Shown: positions 34,371 through 42,377 of the stretch, piece by piece
How the letters are laid out: the number at the start of each line of letters is the position of its first letter
Numbering within the stretch: the stretch's first letter is position 1
From: Nonomuraea sp. NEAU-A123
GTDB taxonomy: Bacteria > Actinomycetota > Actinomycetes > Streptosporangiales > Streptosporangiaceae
DNA: 64,000 bases
Direction: 5' to 3'
Assembly (NCBI RefSeq): GCF_018603905.1
Contig: NZ_JAHFZZ010000011.1
Coordinates: 248,001 to 312,000 of the forward strand
Notes under the pieces: model-generated
Seen by the model: only the letters and a program-made list of their open reading frames with translations
Told to the model about the DNA's origin: nothing
The model's database searches: none
Made by a program: the position numbers and the translations under genes

Positions 34371-36230
34371 GTGTATCTCAGCAGCTTCTCGGTCAGCGGT
34401 TTCCGCTCGCTCGTGAACGTGACTGACATTCCCGTTAGCAGGCCAACGATCCTCGCGGGGCATAACGACGGTGGCAAGAGTGCCGTGCTCGCCTCTCTGC
34501 AATTCCTCGTCGGTAGTTACAGCCTGGACGGGGATGACCGTACGTACATGCCGACTGGTGGCGTGGACACCCAAGGCGAGGCCTCGCGTCGGTACGAACT
34601 GAGCGTGGTGGAGGGCGTCTTTACGCTTGACGAATGGGAGCAGGATACATTCCGCCTCCCACCTCAGCTCCGAATCAGGCGTTGTGCTGGAGAAGATCTG
34701 GTCGACTCCCTTGAGTGCTGGCTGCCGATCCCGGATGACGATCGACTGCGCGACTTGTCCATGTATCGGGTGCCGGAACTCAAGGAGCTGGCGAAGGAGT
34801 TGGGGATTTCCCCTGTTCCTCAGCGAAGGGCCGAGATCGAGGACCTTCTTCGGGCATACGCATCCGAACGCTCTGGGCCTCCCGGATGGGTCGCTGCCCC
34901 GGCCAGCCTCGCCGGGCGACTGCCTCAGGTGCTGGCGTTCGGCGGTCGCGCGTCAGCGATCGAAGACTCTATGAGGTCGGTCCTGCATGGCCGCTTCCAG
35001 GCGCATATGGCCGATGAAGTCCTGCAGGAGCGATTGCAGACAATCGAAGCCGATGTCAAGGAGCGGCTTCGCGCGGACGCCAAGTCTCTGTGCGATCACA
35101 TTCGAAGTCGTTGCCCGGACTTCGCCGACGTGTTCGTTGAGCCTGAGATCTCCTTCACACAGGCATTTCGTGGAGCTCGCTTGCGGCTCGCTCGGACTTC
35201 GGGGGAGCACGTCGGGCTGGACCAGTCCGGTCAAGGCAGCACGCGGCGCATCGGGCTGGCCATCTGGGAATGGACGAGCCGACTTCTCTCTTCCGAGGAG
35301 GACGTGGAGCCCGAGGCTCCGCTGGAGGAAGGTGACGCGTTGCAGCCGACTCGGTGCCAGACGATCATTGTCTACGATGAGCCGGACACGCACCTTGACT
35401 ACAGTCACCAGCGCAAGATCATGCAGCTCATCCGCGAGCAGTCGGCCATCTCGCACGTAAGCGTCATCGTCGCCACACACTCGATGAACCTCATCGATGG
35501 TGTCGATATCTCCGACGTGGTCAACCTGAAACTCTACGAGGGCCGTACCGTGATGGAGCGGCTCGGCGCGGAGGATCACGACAGTATCGACCTGCACCTG
35601 CAACAGCTTGCCGCCGCCTTGGGGCTTCGCAATTCTGTCTTGCTGCATGAGCGCTGTTTTCTTGCGGTGGAGGGGCCGTCGGAGCAGCGCGCGTTTCCGT
35701 TGTTGTTCCGGTTGTCCGAGGGGATGTCTCTCCAATCGGCTGGCATAGCTCTTTGGGCCTGCTGTAACAACGAAGGCGCGCTACATCTCGCTCGCTACCT
35801 GTTCGAGCACGGTCGTACCGTCGTGGTCGCGGTCGACGCTGACAGCCGAAACGCGGGCAAGGGCATGTTCAAGGAAGAGCGGTTGCGGCGCACATTCGGT
35901 GAAAAGACCCGCGAGATCGTAAAGATGATCGGTGAGCCAGAAGGCTTCAATGAGTTCGAAGAGCTGTTCGGCGACGATATGTGGGCCGTGGTGGCCAACA
36001 AGGTGTGGCCCAGAAACGATTCTCTATGGAGCGCGGAAGACTTCAAGGCGCTCCGGGGTGGTGGAAAATTCAGTTCGAGGGTGCAGAGCATGCTCCACGA
36101 GCAGAGTGAGCAGGGGCCAGGCGGCAAGCCCGAGATGATGTTTCAGCTGGCATTGGCCCTGACGCAACCCTCCGAGGTGCCGACTCAACTCCGGGAGATG
36201 TTCGCCGAGCTCAGGCAACGAGCGGCCTGA
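34371..36230 (+). CDS. OLD-family ATPase-TOPRIM nuclease with SAP-like insertion
   Basis: 619 residues from a GTG. An SMC/RecF-like ATPase lobe has Walker A (AGHNDGGKSAV, residues 29-39), ABC-type signature (DQSGQGSTRR, 284-293), Walker B (IIVYDEPDTHLD, 332-343) and the H-loop His370. The TOPRIM domain has Glu434 (CFLAVEGPSEQ) and Asp489/Asp491 (VVVAVDADS). Inserted in the ATPase lobe at about residues 132-164 is VPELKELAKELG followed by AEIEDLLRAYA, which fits a SAP-type DNA-binding helix-extension-helix. OLD proteins cut DNA and many defend against phages (GajA, AriA-like). No UvrD-type helicase partner is adjacent, so this is not a complete Gabija pair. Confidence 0.85.
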   Translation: MYLSSFSVSGFRSLVNVTDIPVSRPTILAGHNDGGKSAVLASLQFLVGSYSLDGDDRTYMPTGGVDTQGEASRRYELSVVEGVFTLDEWEQDTFRLPPQLRIRRCAGEDLVDSLECWLPIPDDDRLRDLSMYRVPELKELAKELGISPVPQRRAEIEDLLRAYASERSGPPGWVAAPASLAGRLPQVLAFGGRASAIEDSMRSVLHGRFQAHMADEVLQERLQTIEADVKERLRADAKSLCDHIRSRCPDFADVFVEPEISFTQAFRGARLRLARTSGEHVGLDQSGQGSTRRIGLAIWEWTSRLLSSEEDVEPEAPLEEGDALQPTRCQTIIVYDEPDTHLDYSHQRKIMQLIREQSAISHVSVIVATHSMNLIDGVDISDVVNLKLYEGRTVMERLGAEDHDSIDLHLQQLAAALGLRNSVLLHERCFLAVEGPSEQRAFPLLFRLSEGMSLQSAGIALWACCNNEGALHLARYLFEHGRTVVVAVDADSRNAGKGMFKEERLRRTFGEKTREIVKMIGEPEGFNEFEELFGDDMWAVVANKVWPRNDSLWSAEDFKALRGGGKFSSRVQSMLHEQSEQGPGGKPEMMFQLALALTQPSEVPTQLREMFAELRQRAA

Positions 36231-36444
36231 ACTCTGTCAGACGGGCTTGTCCGCCGGTTTCTTGATTGCGTTGCCGGCGGGCGCGCATGCGTTCCTTGCG
36301 CTGCTCTGACGTCGGTGCCTCCCATTGATGCCAGCCCACTGGAGGTTTCCAACGCTGAAAATGGTTTCGCTCTTCGACGCCACACCACCGACATCCGTTG
36401 GGCGCAGGTATGTGCTGGTCAGAGCCATGGACATCCTGAGACAT
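36211..36444 (-). CDS. small CxxC protein of phage/mobile-element type
   Basis: 77 residues from the ATG at 36444, which has GAGAGGAGAGG six or so bases upstream. It reads MSQDVHGSDQHIPAPNGCRW and continues C-G-V, then PVGWHQWEAPTSEQRKERM and an Arg-rich tail. The CRWC pair could bind metal with nearby His residues. I recall similar 60-80-residue proteins in actinophages and integrated elements; the function is unknown. It overlaps the 3' end of the OLD gene by 20 bases on the opposite strand. Confidence 0.7.
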   Translation of the reverse strand: MSQDVHGSDQHIPAPNGCRWCGVEERNHFQRWKPPVGWHQWEAPTSEQRKERMRARRQRNQETGGQARLTEFRPLVA

Positions 36445-36797
36445 CGCCTCTCCTCTCTATGCTGATTCTGTCGGAGAGCCCCGACAATTCTTCTGATTCA
36501 CCACAGGCTCGACAGGCAAACCTTAGGGAGCAAAGTGCGTACCGAGCGGCCGCTCAAGTGAAGGGTGGGAGTCCAAAAGGCGTGTTCACGTTGGGCGGGC
36601 GCACCAGCCTGTGAAGAGGCCGAACTGCTCAGAGACTGCGTGTACGGTCGACATGACCGTGCAGACGGGGGACCAATGCAGCGACGATCCGCCGAGGCGC
36701 CGAAGGATGTTGGGTCGCGAACCGGTCACGTTTTCGGAACCCACTGCCGTCACCATGCTTCTCGCTGACCGTGCAGGTGCTGCCACGTATTCCGCGA
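36445..36797. other. intergenic region
   Basis: About 350 bases between the small CxxC gene and the end of the NLR-like gene, both on the minus strand. It presumably holds the terminator of the latter and the promoter of the former. No convincing gene or repeat was seen. Confidence 0.5.
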
Positions 36798-39700
36798 TCA
36801 TGGTGACCGGATCGGCCTGGGCGGGCAGGCTTGACGGTAGTCCTCTTCGGGGGCGTAGGACTCCCATTGCTCTGGAGTGAGGGAGCCGTCGGCGATGGGG
36901 CACACGCTGGCGAGGATGTGGTCATCCTCAGGCAATGCAACGTTCCACAGCCGCACCGTCTGATCCTTCGAGCCGCTTGCCAAGGTCTTGCCGTCCGAAC
37001 TGAAGGCCACCGTGTAAACCACGTCCGTATGCCCGCGTAGCGGCTGTCCGATCGCTCTGCGTGTTCCCACATCCCATAGCCGCAGCGTCGTGTCCTGGCT
37101 GGCACTGGCGAGCAGCCTGCCATCCGCACTGAACGCCACCTGGGTAACGGGACCACTGTGCCCGGCGAGGGGAGCCCCCAGGGCGCGACGAGTCGCGGTG
37201 TCCCAGAGGCGGACCGTCTGGTCGTCGGAGGCGCTGGCCAGCAGTGTGCCATCGGGGCTGAACGCCACCGAGTTGACATAGCCATGATGATCGGTAAGGG
37301 CGTCGCCCACCTGCCGGTGCGTGGCCACATCCCACAGTCGGACCGTCCAGTCCCAGCTTCCAGAGACGAGCGTTTTGCCGTCTGGACTGAACGCGACCTG
37401 CTTAACCTCGGCAGTGTGGCCTTCGAGCACGGCGAGCGTGCGACCAGTCTGCACGTCCCACAGGCGGACGGTCTTGTCGTCTGAGGCGCTGGCCAGGACC
37501 GTCCCGTCAGAGCTCAGCGCCACTGAGTTGATCTTCCCCGTATGGCCTGACAGAGGTGGCCCCAGCGGACGGCGCGTGGCCGCGTCCCACAGTCGCACTG
37601 TACGATCCCAGCTTCCCGTCGCCATGATTCGCCCGTCGTGTGGGGCGAACACCACGCCCCTGACGTCGGCGGCGTGGTCGGTGATGGCATCGAGTTGCCG
37701 GTAGGTCGCCGTGTCCCAGACCCGGACCGTGTCATCGTCGCTGCCAGAGGCCATCATTGTGCTGTCCTTACGGAACGCCACGGAGCTGACCACGCCGGAA
37801 TGACCGGTGAGAGTGCGAATAGGACGGTCAATCGTCATGTCCCACAACCGCACGGTGGCGTCGTCGCCTGTCGTGGCGAGAATGGCTCCGTCTGGGCTGA
37901 ACGCCACGCCGTAGACCGGGCCCTTGTGCCCAGGAAGGGCACGGAGCGGGCGATGCGTCCGCATATCCCATATCCACACCGTGTTGTCGATTCCGGCCGT
38001 CGCCAGCAGCGTGCCGTCCGGGCTCGGCTCAAGGCCATAGACCGTGTTGGTGTGCGCGGTGAAGGGCACGCCCAATTGCTCGCCCGTCCGCACGTCCCAT
38101 GCGCGCGCCAAGTGATCCCATCCGCCGGTGAGCAGGGTGCCATCGCGGTTAAAGGCCACCGGGTTGACAGCGCCCTTGTGGCCTCGAAGTGTCCGCAGCG
38201 GCCAGCCGGTACTCGTTGTCCATAGCCGCACCGTCCCGTCGTTGCTGGTGCTCGCCAGGGTCTTCCCGTCAGGGCTGAAGGCCACACCGACGACTGTCCC
38301 GGTATGTCCTTTAAGGGTGTGGAACAGGCGATGGCTGTTCACGCTCCACAGCCGCACGGTCCTGTCGTACCCGCCGGTGGCCAAGGTCTCGCCGTCCGGG
38401 CTGAACGCCACTCCGTAGACCGTCTCCTCGTGCCCCGTTAAGGGCTTCCCGATCTGCGTACGGGACGCCACGTCCCACAGACGCACAGTGCCATCCCGAC
38501 CGGTGCTGGCCAGAGTGCCACCGTCGGAACTGAACGCCACGCGAAACACGATCCCTTGATGTCCCACGAGAGTGCCGAGCAGGCGGTGGTGAGCCGCATC
38601 CCACAGCCGGACGGTTCCGTCGGCGCCAGCAGCGGCCAAGACGCCATCTTTGTTGAACGCCACTCCGTAGATAGGACCCGTGTGAGCTGTGAGGCTGCTC
38701 CGGTAGGGAGAGCGCAATACGGCGAGCAAACTGTGGCGGGCCTCCGAGGTGTCGCCGGTGTGCCAGGCTGCGGCGGCCAGGCGAGCCGACGCGATCGGGT
38801 CACCATCCGCGGCGGCCTCGCTCTGCGCCCCAAACTGTCGGGACAACGCCATCGTGTGCTGGCTCGTCGCGTTGAAATTGGCAATCACGGCGGCCATGGA
38901 CGCCGCGGCCAGCCCGGCGCATAGGGCCATCAACAGGGTGTTGCGTCGGCGCCGAGCTCGCGTACGTCTGTCCTGCGCGGCGCTGCTGGCCTCTAGGAAC
39001 GCGCGTTCCACCTCGTTCAGCGGTGCGTGACGGGCGGGATCGGAGGTGACGCGGTGAGCCGCGGCGCCGGCGGTCTCCAGGAGACTTCCACCATAGAGGT
39101 AGGAGATGTCTTTCCCGTGTTCAGCCCATTCCCCAGCGCTGGCGGCTAGGCGAGTACGGACGATTCGGTCGGCGTGGGTTTCGGCGAGCCAGGTATCGCG
39201 CAGCAGCGGCCAGGCGGTGAGGAGCACCTCGTGGCTGATCTCCACCGTGTCCGCCGCAAGCATGATCAGCCGCTCGCCCGTGAACGCCTCCAGCACTCTT
39301 TCCGTATCCGCCTCCTCGCCTGCGCTCATCCCTGCCGTGAGAGCGCTCCGCGTCACCCGGGCGGCCGTGTCCATGCCATCGCTGCTGGTCGCCGTCAAGC
39401 GCATGAAGATCCGCCGGGCGGTGGCTTGCTGGGACAAGGACAAGCCGTCGTACGCCCGCTGCGCACTCGCCTCGACCGCGCCTTCGATGCCTCCCGTACG
39501 CTCGTAATCGGCCAGCGTCAGCGCTTCCTCGTCGGCGCGTCCCCGCCACGCCTGGTCCAGGGCGTGGGAGAACAGCGGAAGCACCCCCGCGCCGGACACA
39601 GCCGTGGACAGCGGACCGGCGGGTTGAACGACGTGGGAGTCGGCGTTCCGCAGCAGTTCCTCCACCAATTCAGGCTCGACCTGCGCTCGTGCCTTCTTGG

Positions 39701-40535
39701 CCGGTTCGGTGATGGCCAGCTGCAGCTGCCGTCGTGTCATCGATGTCACCAGATACCGGTCTTGCACCGCTTCCTCAAGCTCGGGCATGTCGGCCAGGCG
39801 CGCCTCGAAATCGGCGCGCACCAAGAGCACCGCCAACGCTCGCGGCACCTTTGCCTGCATGGTGGCGGCATGCAGAGCGGTGACGAACGCGCGTCGCTGC
39901 CACTCATCGCACTGCGTGAAGACCTGCTCGAACTGGTCGACGATGAGCAGAAGCCGCGCCCCGTCCCCATACGAGGCCGCCGCTTGGGAGGCCGTGAGTG
40001 CGAAGCCCGCCGGATCGTCGTCCAGCGCTCGCCGCACCGCACCGGCGTCGACGCCAGCCCGCAGTGCCACGCCCACGGCCAATTTGTCCAGCGGTGAACC
40101 GGTCGGCGTGAACACCACGCATGGCCAGTCCGCAGCTTCTCGCGCGCCCTCCAGGCCCATACCTCGAATACGAGGCAACACCCCAGCTCGCAAAAGCGAC
40201 GATTTGCCTGCCCCCGACACCCCGGAGACCACCAGGATCCCCGAATGATCCGGCATTCGCGACATCCGCTCCAGCATGTGCGCGATCGCCTTGTCCCGTC
40301 CGAAGAAGAAAGGCGCGTCCACCTCCTCGAACGCGGCCAACCCTCGGTACGGCGAGTCCACCTCGCCTGACATATTCATCAAGGGCGGGGGCGCGACCTT
40401 GTCGCTCCAGGTCAGCCTGTTCTGGTAGACGAAGACGTATTGGACGTTGCCCGTCCCGACCTGAAGCCCCTGCGCTCCGGGCGCGACGACGTTGTAGCGG
40501 TCGCCTCCTGGTGTCGCGTCCTCGTCATTGTCCAC
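36798..40535 (-). CDS. NLR-like receptor: N-terminal amyloid motif, nSTAND NTPase, 14 WD40 repeats
   Basis: 1245 residues from the GTG at 40535, which overlaps the upstream stop by 11 bases and has GAGG upstream. A frame open back to 40655 is unlikely. Residues 14-32 (YNVVAPGAQGLQVGTGNVQ) form a RHIM/PP-like amyloid signalling motif. An nSTAND1 domain follows (SPYRGLAAFEE; Walker A GVSGAGKSS at 105-113; Walker B LLLIVDQFEQVF near 200). A likely transmembrane helix lies at about 532-552 (LLMALCAGLAAASMAAVIA). Fourteen WD40 repeats (each GH...DGTVRLWD) run from about 618 to 1205, enough for two seven-bladed propellers. The ending SVCPIADGSLTPEQW is typical of this group. The WD40 part should sense the trigger and the NTPase should oligomerise. 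The upstream gene supplies the matching effector. Confidence 0.88.
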   Translation of the reverse strand: MDNDEDATPGGDRYNVVAPGAQGLQVGTGNVQYVFVYQNRLTWSDKVAPPPLMNMSGEVDSPYRGLAAFEEVDAPFFFGRDKAIAHMLERMSRMPDHSGILVVSGVSGAGKSSLLRAGVLPRIRGMGLEGAREAADWPCVVFTPTGSPLDKLAVGVALRAGVDAGAVRRALDDDPAGFALTASQAAASYGDGARLLLIVDQFEQVFTQCDEWQRRAFVTALHAATMQAKVPRALAVLLVRADFEARLADMPELEEAVQDRYLVTSMTRRQLQLAITEPAKKARAQVEPELVEELLRNADSHVVQPAGPLSTAVSGAGVLPLFSHALDQAWRGRADEEALTLADYERTGGIEGAVEASAQRAYDGLSLSQQATARRIFMRLTATSSDGMDTAARVTRSALTAGMSAGEEADTERVLEAFTGERLIMLAADTVEISHEVLLTAWPLLRDTWLAETHADRIVRTRLAASAGEWAEHGKDISYLYGGSLLETAGAAAHRVTSDPARHAPLNEVERAFLEASSAAQDRRTRARRRRNTLLMALCAGLAAASMAAVIANFNATSQHTMALSRQFGAQSEAAADGDPIASARLAAAAWHTGDTSEARHSLLAVLRSPYRSSLTAHTGPIYGVAFNKDGVLAAAGADGTVRLWDAAHHRLLGTLVGHQGIVFRVAFSSDGGTLASTGRDGTVRLWDVASRTQIGKPLTGHEETVYGVAFSPDGETLATGGYDRTVRLWSVNSHRLFHTLKGHTGTVVGVAFSPDGKTLASTSNDGTVRLWTTSTGWPLRTLRGHKGAVNPVAFNRDGTLLTGGWDHLARAWDVRTGEQLGVPFTAHTNTVYGLEPSPDGTLLATAGIDNTVWIWDMRTHRPLRALPGHKGPVYGVAFSPDGAILATTGDDATVRLWDMTIDRPIRTLTGHSGVVSSVAFRKDSTMMASGSDDDTVRVWDTATYRQLDAITDHAADVRGVVFAPHDGRIMATGSWDRTVRLWDAATRRPLGPPLSGHTGKINSVALSSDGTVLASASDDKTVRLWDVQTGRTLAVLEGHTAEVKQVAFSPDGKTLVSGSWDWTVRLWDVATHRQVGDALTDHHGYVNSVAFSPDGTLLASASDDQTVRLWDTATRRALGAPLAGHSGPVTQVAFSADGRLLASASQDTTLRLWDVGTRRAIGQPLRGHTDVVYTVAFSSDGKTLASGSKDQTVRLWNVALPEDDHILASVCPIADGSLTPEQWESYAPEEDYRQACPPRPIRSP

Positions 40536-40923
40536 TCGACGCCTCGCGGCCCCCACGTCCGGGGGGAGGGCCTGGGAAATGGTTCTCCTGGACGTTGCCG
40601 TTGCCGATCTGCGTCCCTTGGCTCCCCGGAGCGTAGACCGTGTACGTCTGACCATGGTGTGTTTGCCGTACCTCGGGAGCGCTTCTGGGCGGAACCTTCA
40701 GCTGCTTCACACCGTCATCCCGAGGGCTGGCCGCCCGCTGCTGACCCGCCCATCCAACGATGCCGAGCATCAGGGCGCCCAGCTCACAAAACGCCGCGAC
40801 CAAGCTGGCGGGGCCGATCGCCTGGGCCGGGCCCGCCGTGACGAGGTATATCCCAAGCGCTACTGCCACGGCCGTCCCGAGAACAATCGCGCCCCAGATG
40901 ACAAGTCTCCACCCCATGCCCAC
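40525..40923 (-). CDS. predicted membrane effector with C-terminal RHIM-like amyloid motif
   Basis: 132 residues from the GTG at 40923; an ATG two codons later is equally possible. There are two hydrophobic helices, about 7-29 (LVIWGAIVLGTAVAVALGIY) and 38-60 (ASLVAAFCELGALMLGIVGW). A polar linker and the motif YTVYAPGSQGTQIGNGNVQ at residues 94-112 follow. The motif shares 13 of 19 positions with residues 14-32 of the downstream NLR-like protein. In the known logic of bacterial amyloid signalling, the receptor's motif nucleates folding of the effector's copy, activating a membrane-disrupting domain. The small size and membrane helices fit a toxic effector. No enzyme domain is present. Confidence 0.75.
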   Translation of the reverse strand: MGMGWRLVIWGAIVLGTAVAVALGIYLVTAGPAQAIGPASLVAAFCELGALMLGIVGWAGQQRAASPRDDGVKQLKVPPRSAPEVRQTHHGQTYTVYAPGSQGTQIGNGNVQENHFPGPPPGRGGREASSGQ

Positions 40924-41282
40924 ATCATGGCGCTGGGATCTGATCGACGGTCCAGAATGAGGGCTTTACTACTCTTTAGATATATCGGCTGGTCAGGTCG
41001 AAGCTGAGCGAGAGAAAGAACGGCGGTTGACCTCCAAGTCCGCCCAAGTCTGAGCTGTGGGACGAGTTACAGATCTACCGAGTCCTCGTCTTGTTCGAGC
41101 GGTGCGCCAGCTATTCAACGTCGGACCATGCAGATCGAACTGGGGATCGGCTGCTTATCCAGGATCCCGGAAGCTTCAGCACAGCCGCTTGATCAATACC
41201 GTTGTCCGTGACGCGTGCGGCTTCCGCAACCCGGAAACCAGCAGCTATGTGAAGTCGCCCGGTTCTGTAGACACGTCAAGGT
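40924..41282. other. intergenic region upstream of the NLR/effector pair
   Basis: About 360 bases between two minus-strand transcription units. It should contain the promoter of the effector/receptor operon and the end of the HTH-SH3 gene. No gene recognised. Confidence 0.5.
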
Positions 41283-42227
41283 TCAGCAGTGGGGCGACCA
41301 GTAGCGGTGGTCGGCGTAGACCCAGCCCTGGTGGTCTCGGTCGGTGATGACGTACCAAAGCTGGGTGCGTCCAGTGGGTGTGCCGCGTCGCGTCACTGTG
41401 GCGATCTCGCCGGTCTTGAGAACGTCCCCGGTACGGACGTTATCTTGATTGCGCAAGGACATGTCACGAGCGGTCACCTGGTAACGGTCGCAATGATCGG
41501 CGTCCGGTGTGGGCTCGACGCTATCCGGCGCACGACCGAGGGACGGAAGCGACGAGGCAACGGGTGGTGAGGACAAGTGAGCCGTGCCTGGAAAGCCGTC
41601 GTAGACGAGTCTGATGCAAGCGGCCACGACCATAGCCCCAGCTACGCTTGCCACCGCGACGACGACGACCATGCGTCGTCGTCGCGGTGGTGCGGGCTGG
41701 GCTGTAGGGGCAGGGGTGGGTGGACCGGGCATCGGATGAGAGTAGCCGTGCAGGGAAAATGGCTGTGCCGGGGATGCGCCGCAAGGGAGCGGTTCCGGAT
41801 TGGGGAGCGCGGTTTTCATGAGTGGCTGCTCTTCCAAAGGGGTGCTGCTCACCGCATGGTGATTCAGGTCGGGAGCAGGTGGAGCCTGGACAATGGCGCT
41901 GTCCGGCTCGGCGAGCAGGGTAATCGCAGGACTTGCGGCTGCAGCTTTGAACACTTTCCAGTACGCCTGCTGCTCGGTGGTGGACAGGCGCGCGTTCTTG
42001 AGCAAGTCGCCGTAGTTAGACTCCTGCGGAAGATCTCCATTGATCCACCGGTGCAGTGTGCTCCTTGAGATACCAAGTGCGCTGGCTTGAGCTTCGATGC
42101 TGGGTTTTCCCGTGAGCCGTGCGAGAGTTTTGATCATTTCCATGAGCCGTCGGCGCTCAGGGGAGATCAACCGAATTGGTTTCGCTTCGGAACCGTGTCC
42201 CACAGTGGTCATCCCATCCCGTCTCAT
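41283..42227 (-). CDS. membrane-anchored HTH protein with extracellular SH3-like domain
   Basis: 314 residues from ATG 42227 (ATG 42212 is an alternative). The N-terminal helix-turn-helix (SIEAQASALGISRSTLHRWI) lies near residues 35-54. A Pro-rich linker leads to one transmembrane helix (MVVVVAVASVAGAMVVAACI), then a C-terminal SH3b-like domain (CDRYQVTARDMSLRNQDNVR, then TQLWYVITDRDHQGWVYADH). A cytoplasmic DNA-binding head joined through the membrane to a cell-wall-facing SH3 domain suggests direct signal transduction from outside. It is divergent from a secreted protein that also carries SH3-like segments. Confidence 0.72.
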   Translation of the reverse strand: MRRDGMTTVGHGSEAKPIRLISPERRRLMEMIKTLARLTGKPSIEAQASALGISRSTLHRWINGDLPQESNYGDLLKNARLSTTEQQAYWKVFKAAAASPAITLLAEPDSAIVQAPPAPDLNHHAVSSTPLEEQPLMKTALPNPEPLPCGASPAQPFSLHGYSHPMPGPPTPAPTAQPAPPRRRRMVVVVAVASVAGAMVVAACIRLVYDGFPGTAHLSSPPVASSLPSLGRAPDSVEPTPDADHCDRYQVTARDMSLRNQDNVRTGDVLKTGEIATVTRRGTPTGRTQLWYVITDRDHQGWVYADHRYWSPHC

Positions 42228-42377
42228 CGTCGCAAAACCGCATGTCACAGCGGTGCTTCGTCCCAATTGATTCCGCTGTCCCACTGCGGGTTGGGCGGCA
42301 AAGGCGGCCAGGGTTGAATCCTTACCGATCGACGTCTCCTGGGAGACGAAAACCCGAGAAATGGAACGGAGTTCTCG

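Noticed and set aside
36900..38700. DNA repeats at about 130-base spacing
   Set aside because: They are explained by the WD40 repeats of the receptor gene and are diverged at the DNA level.
34371..40535. A complete Gabija (GajA-GajB) system
   Set aside because: The OLD gene has no UvrD/Rep-type helicase next to it, and the large neighbouring gene is an nSTAND-WD40 protein on the opposite strand.
40536..40655. A 40-residue N-terminal extension of the NLR-like protein
   Set aside because: It would overlap the effector gene by 131 bases and is a featureless Arg-rich stretch. The GTG at 40535 has a ribosome binding site and gives the usual short overlap.
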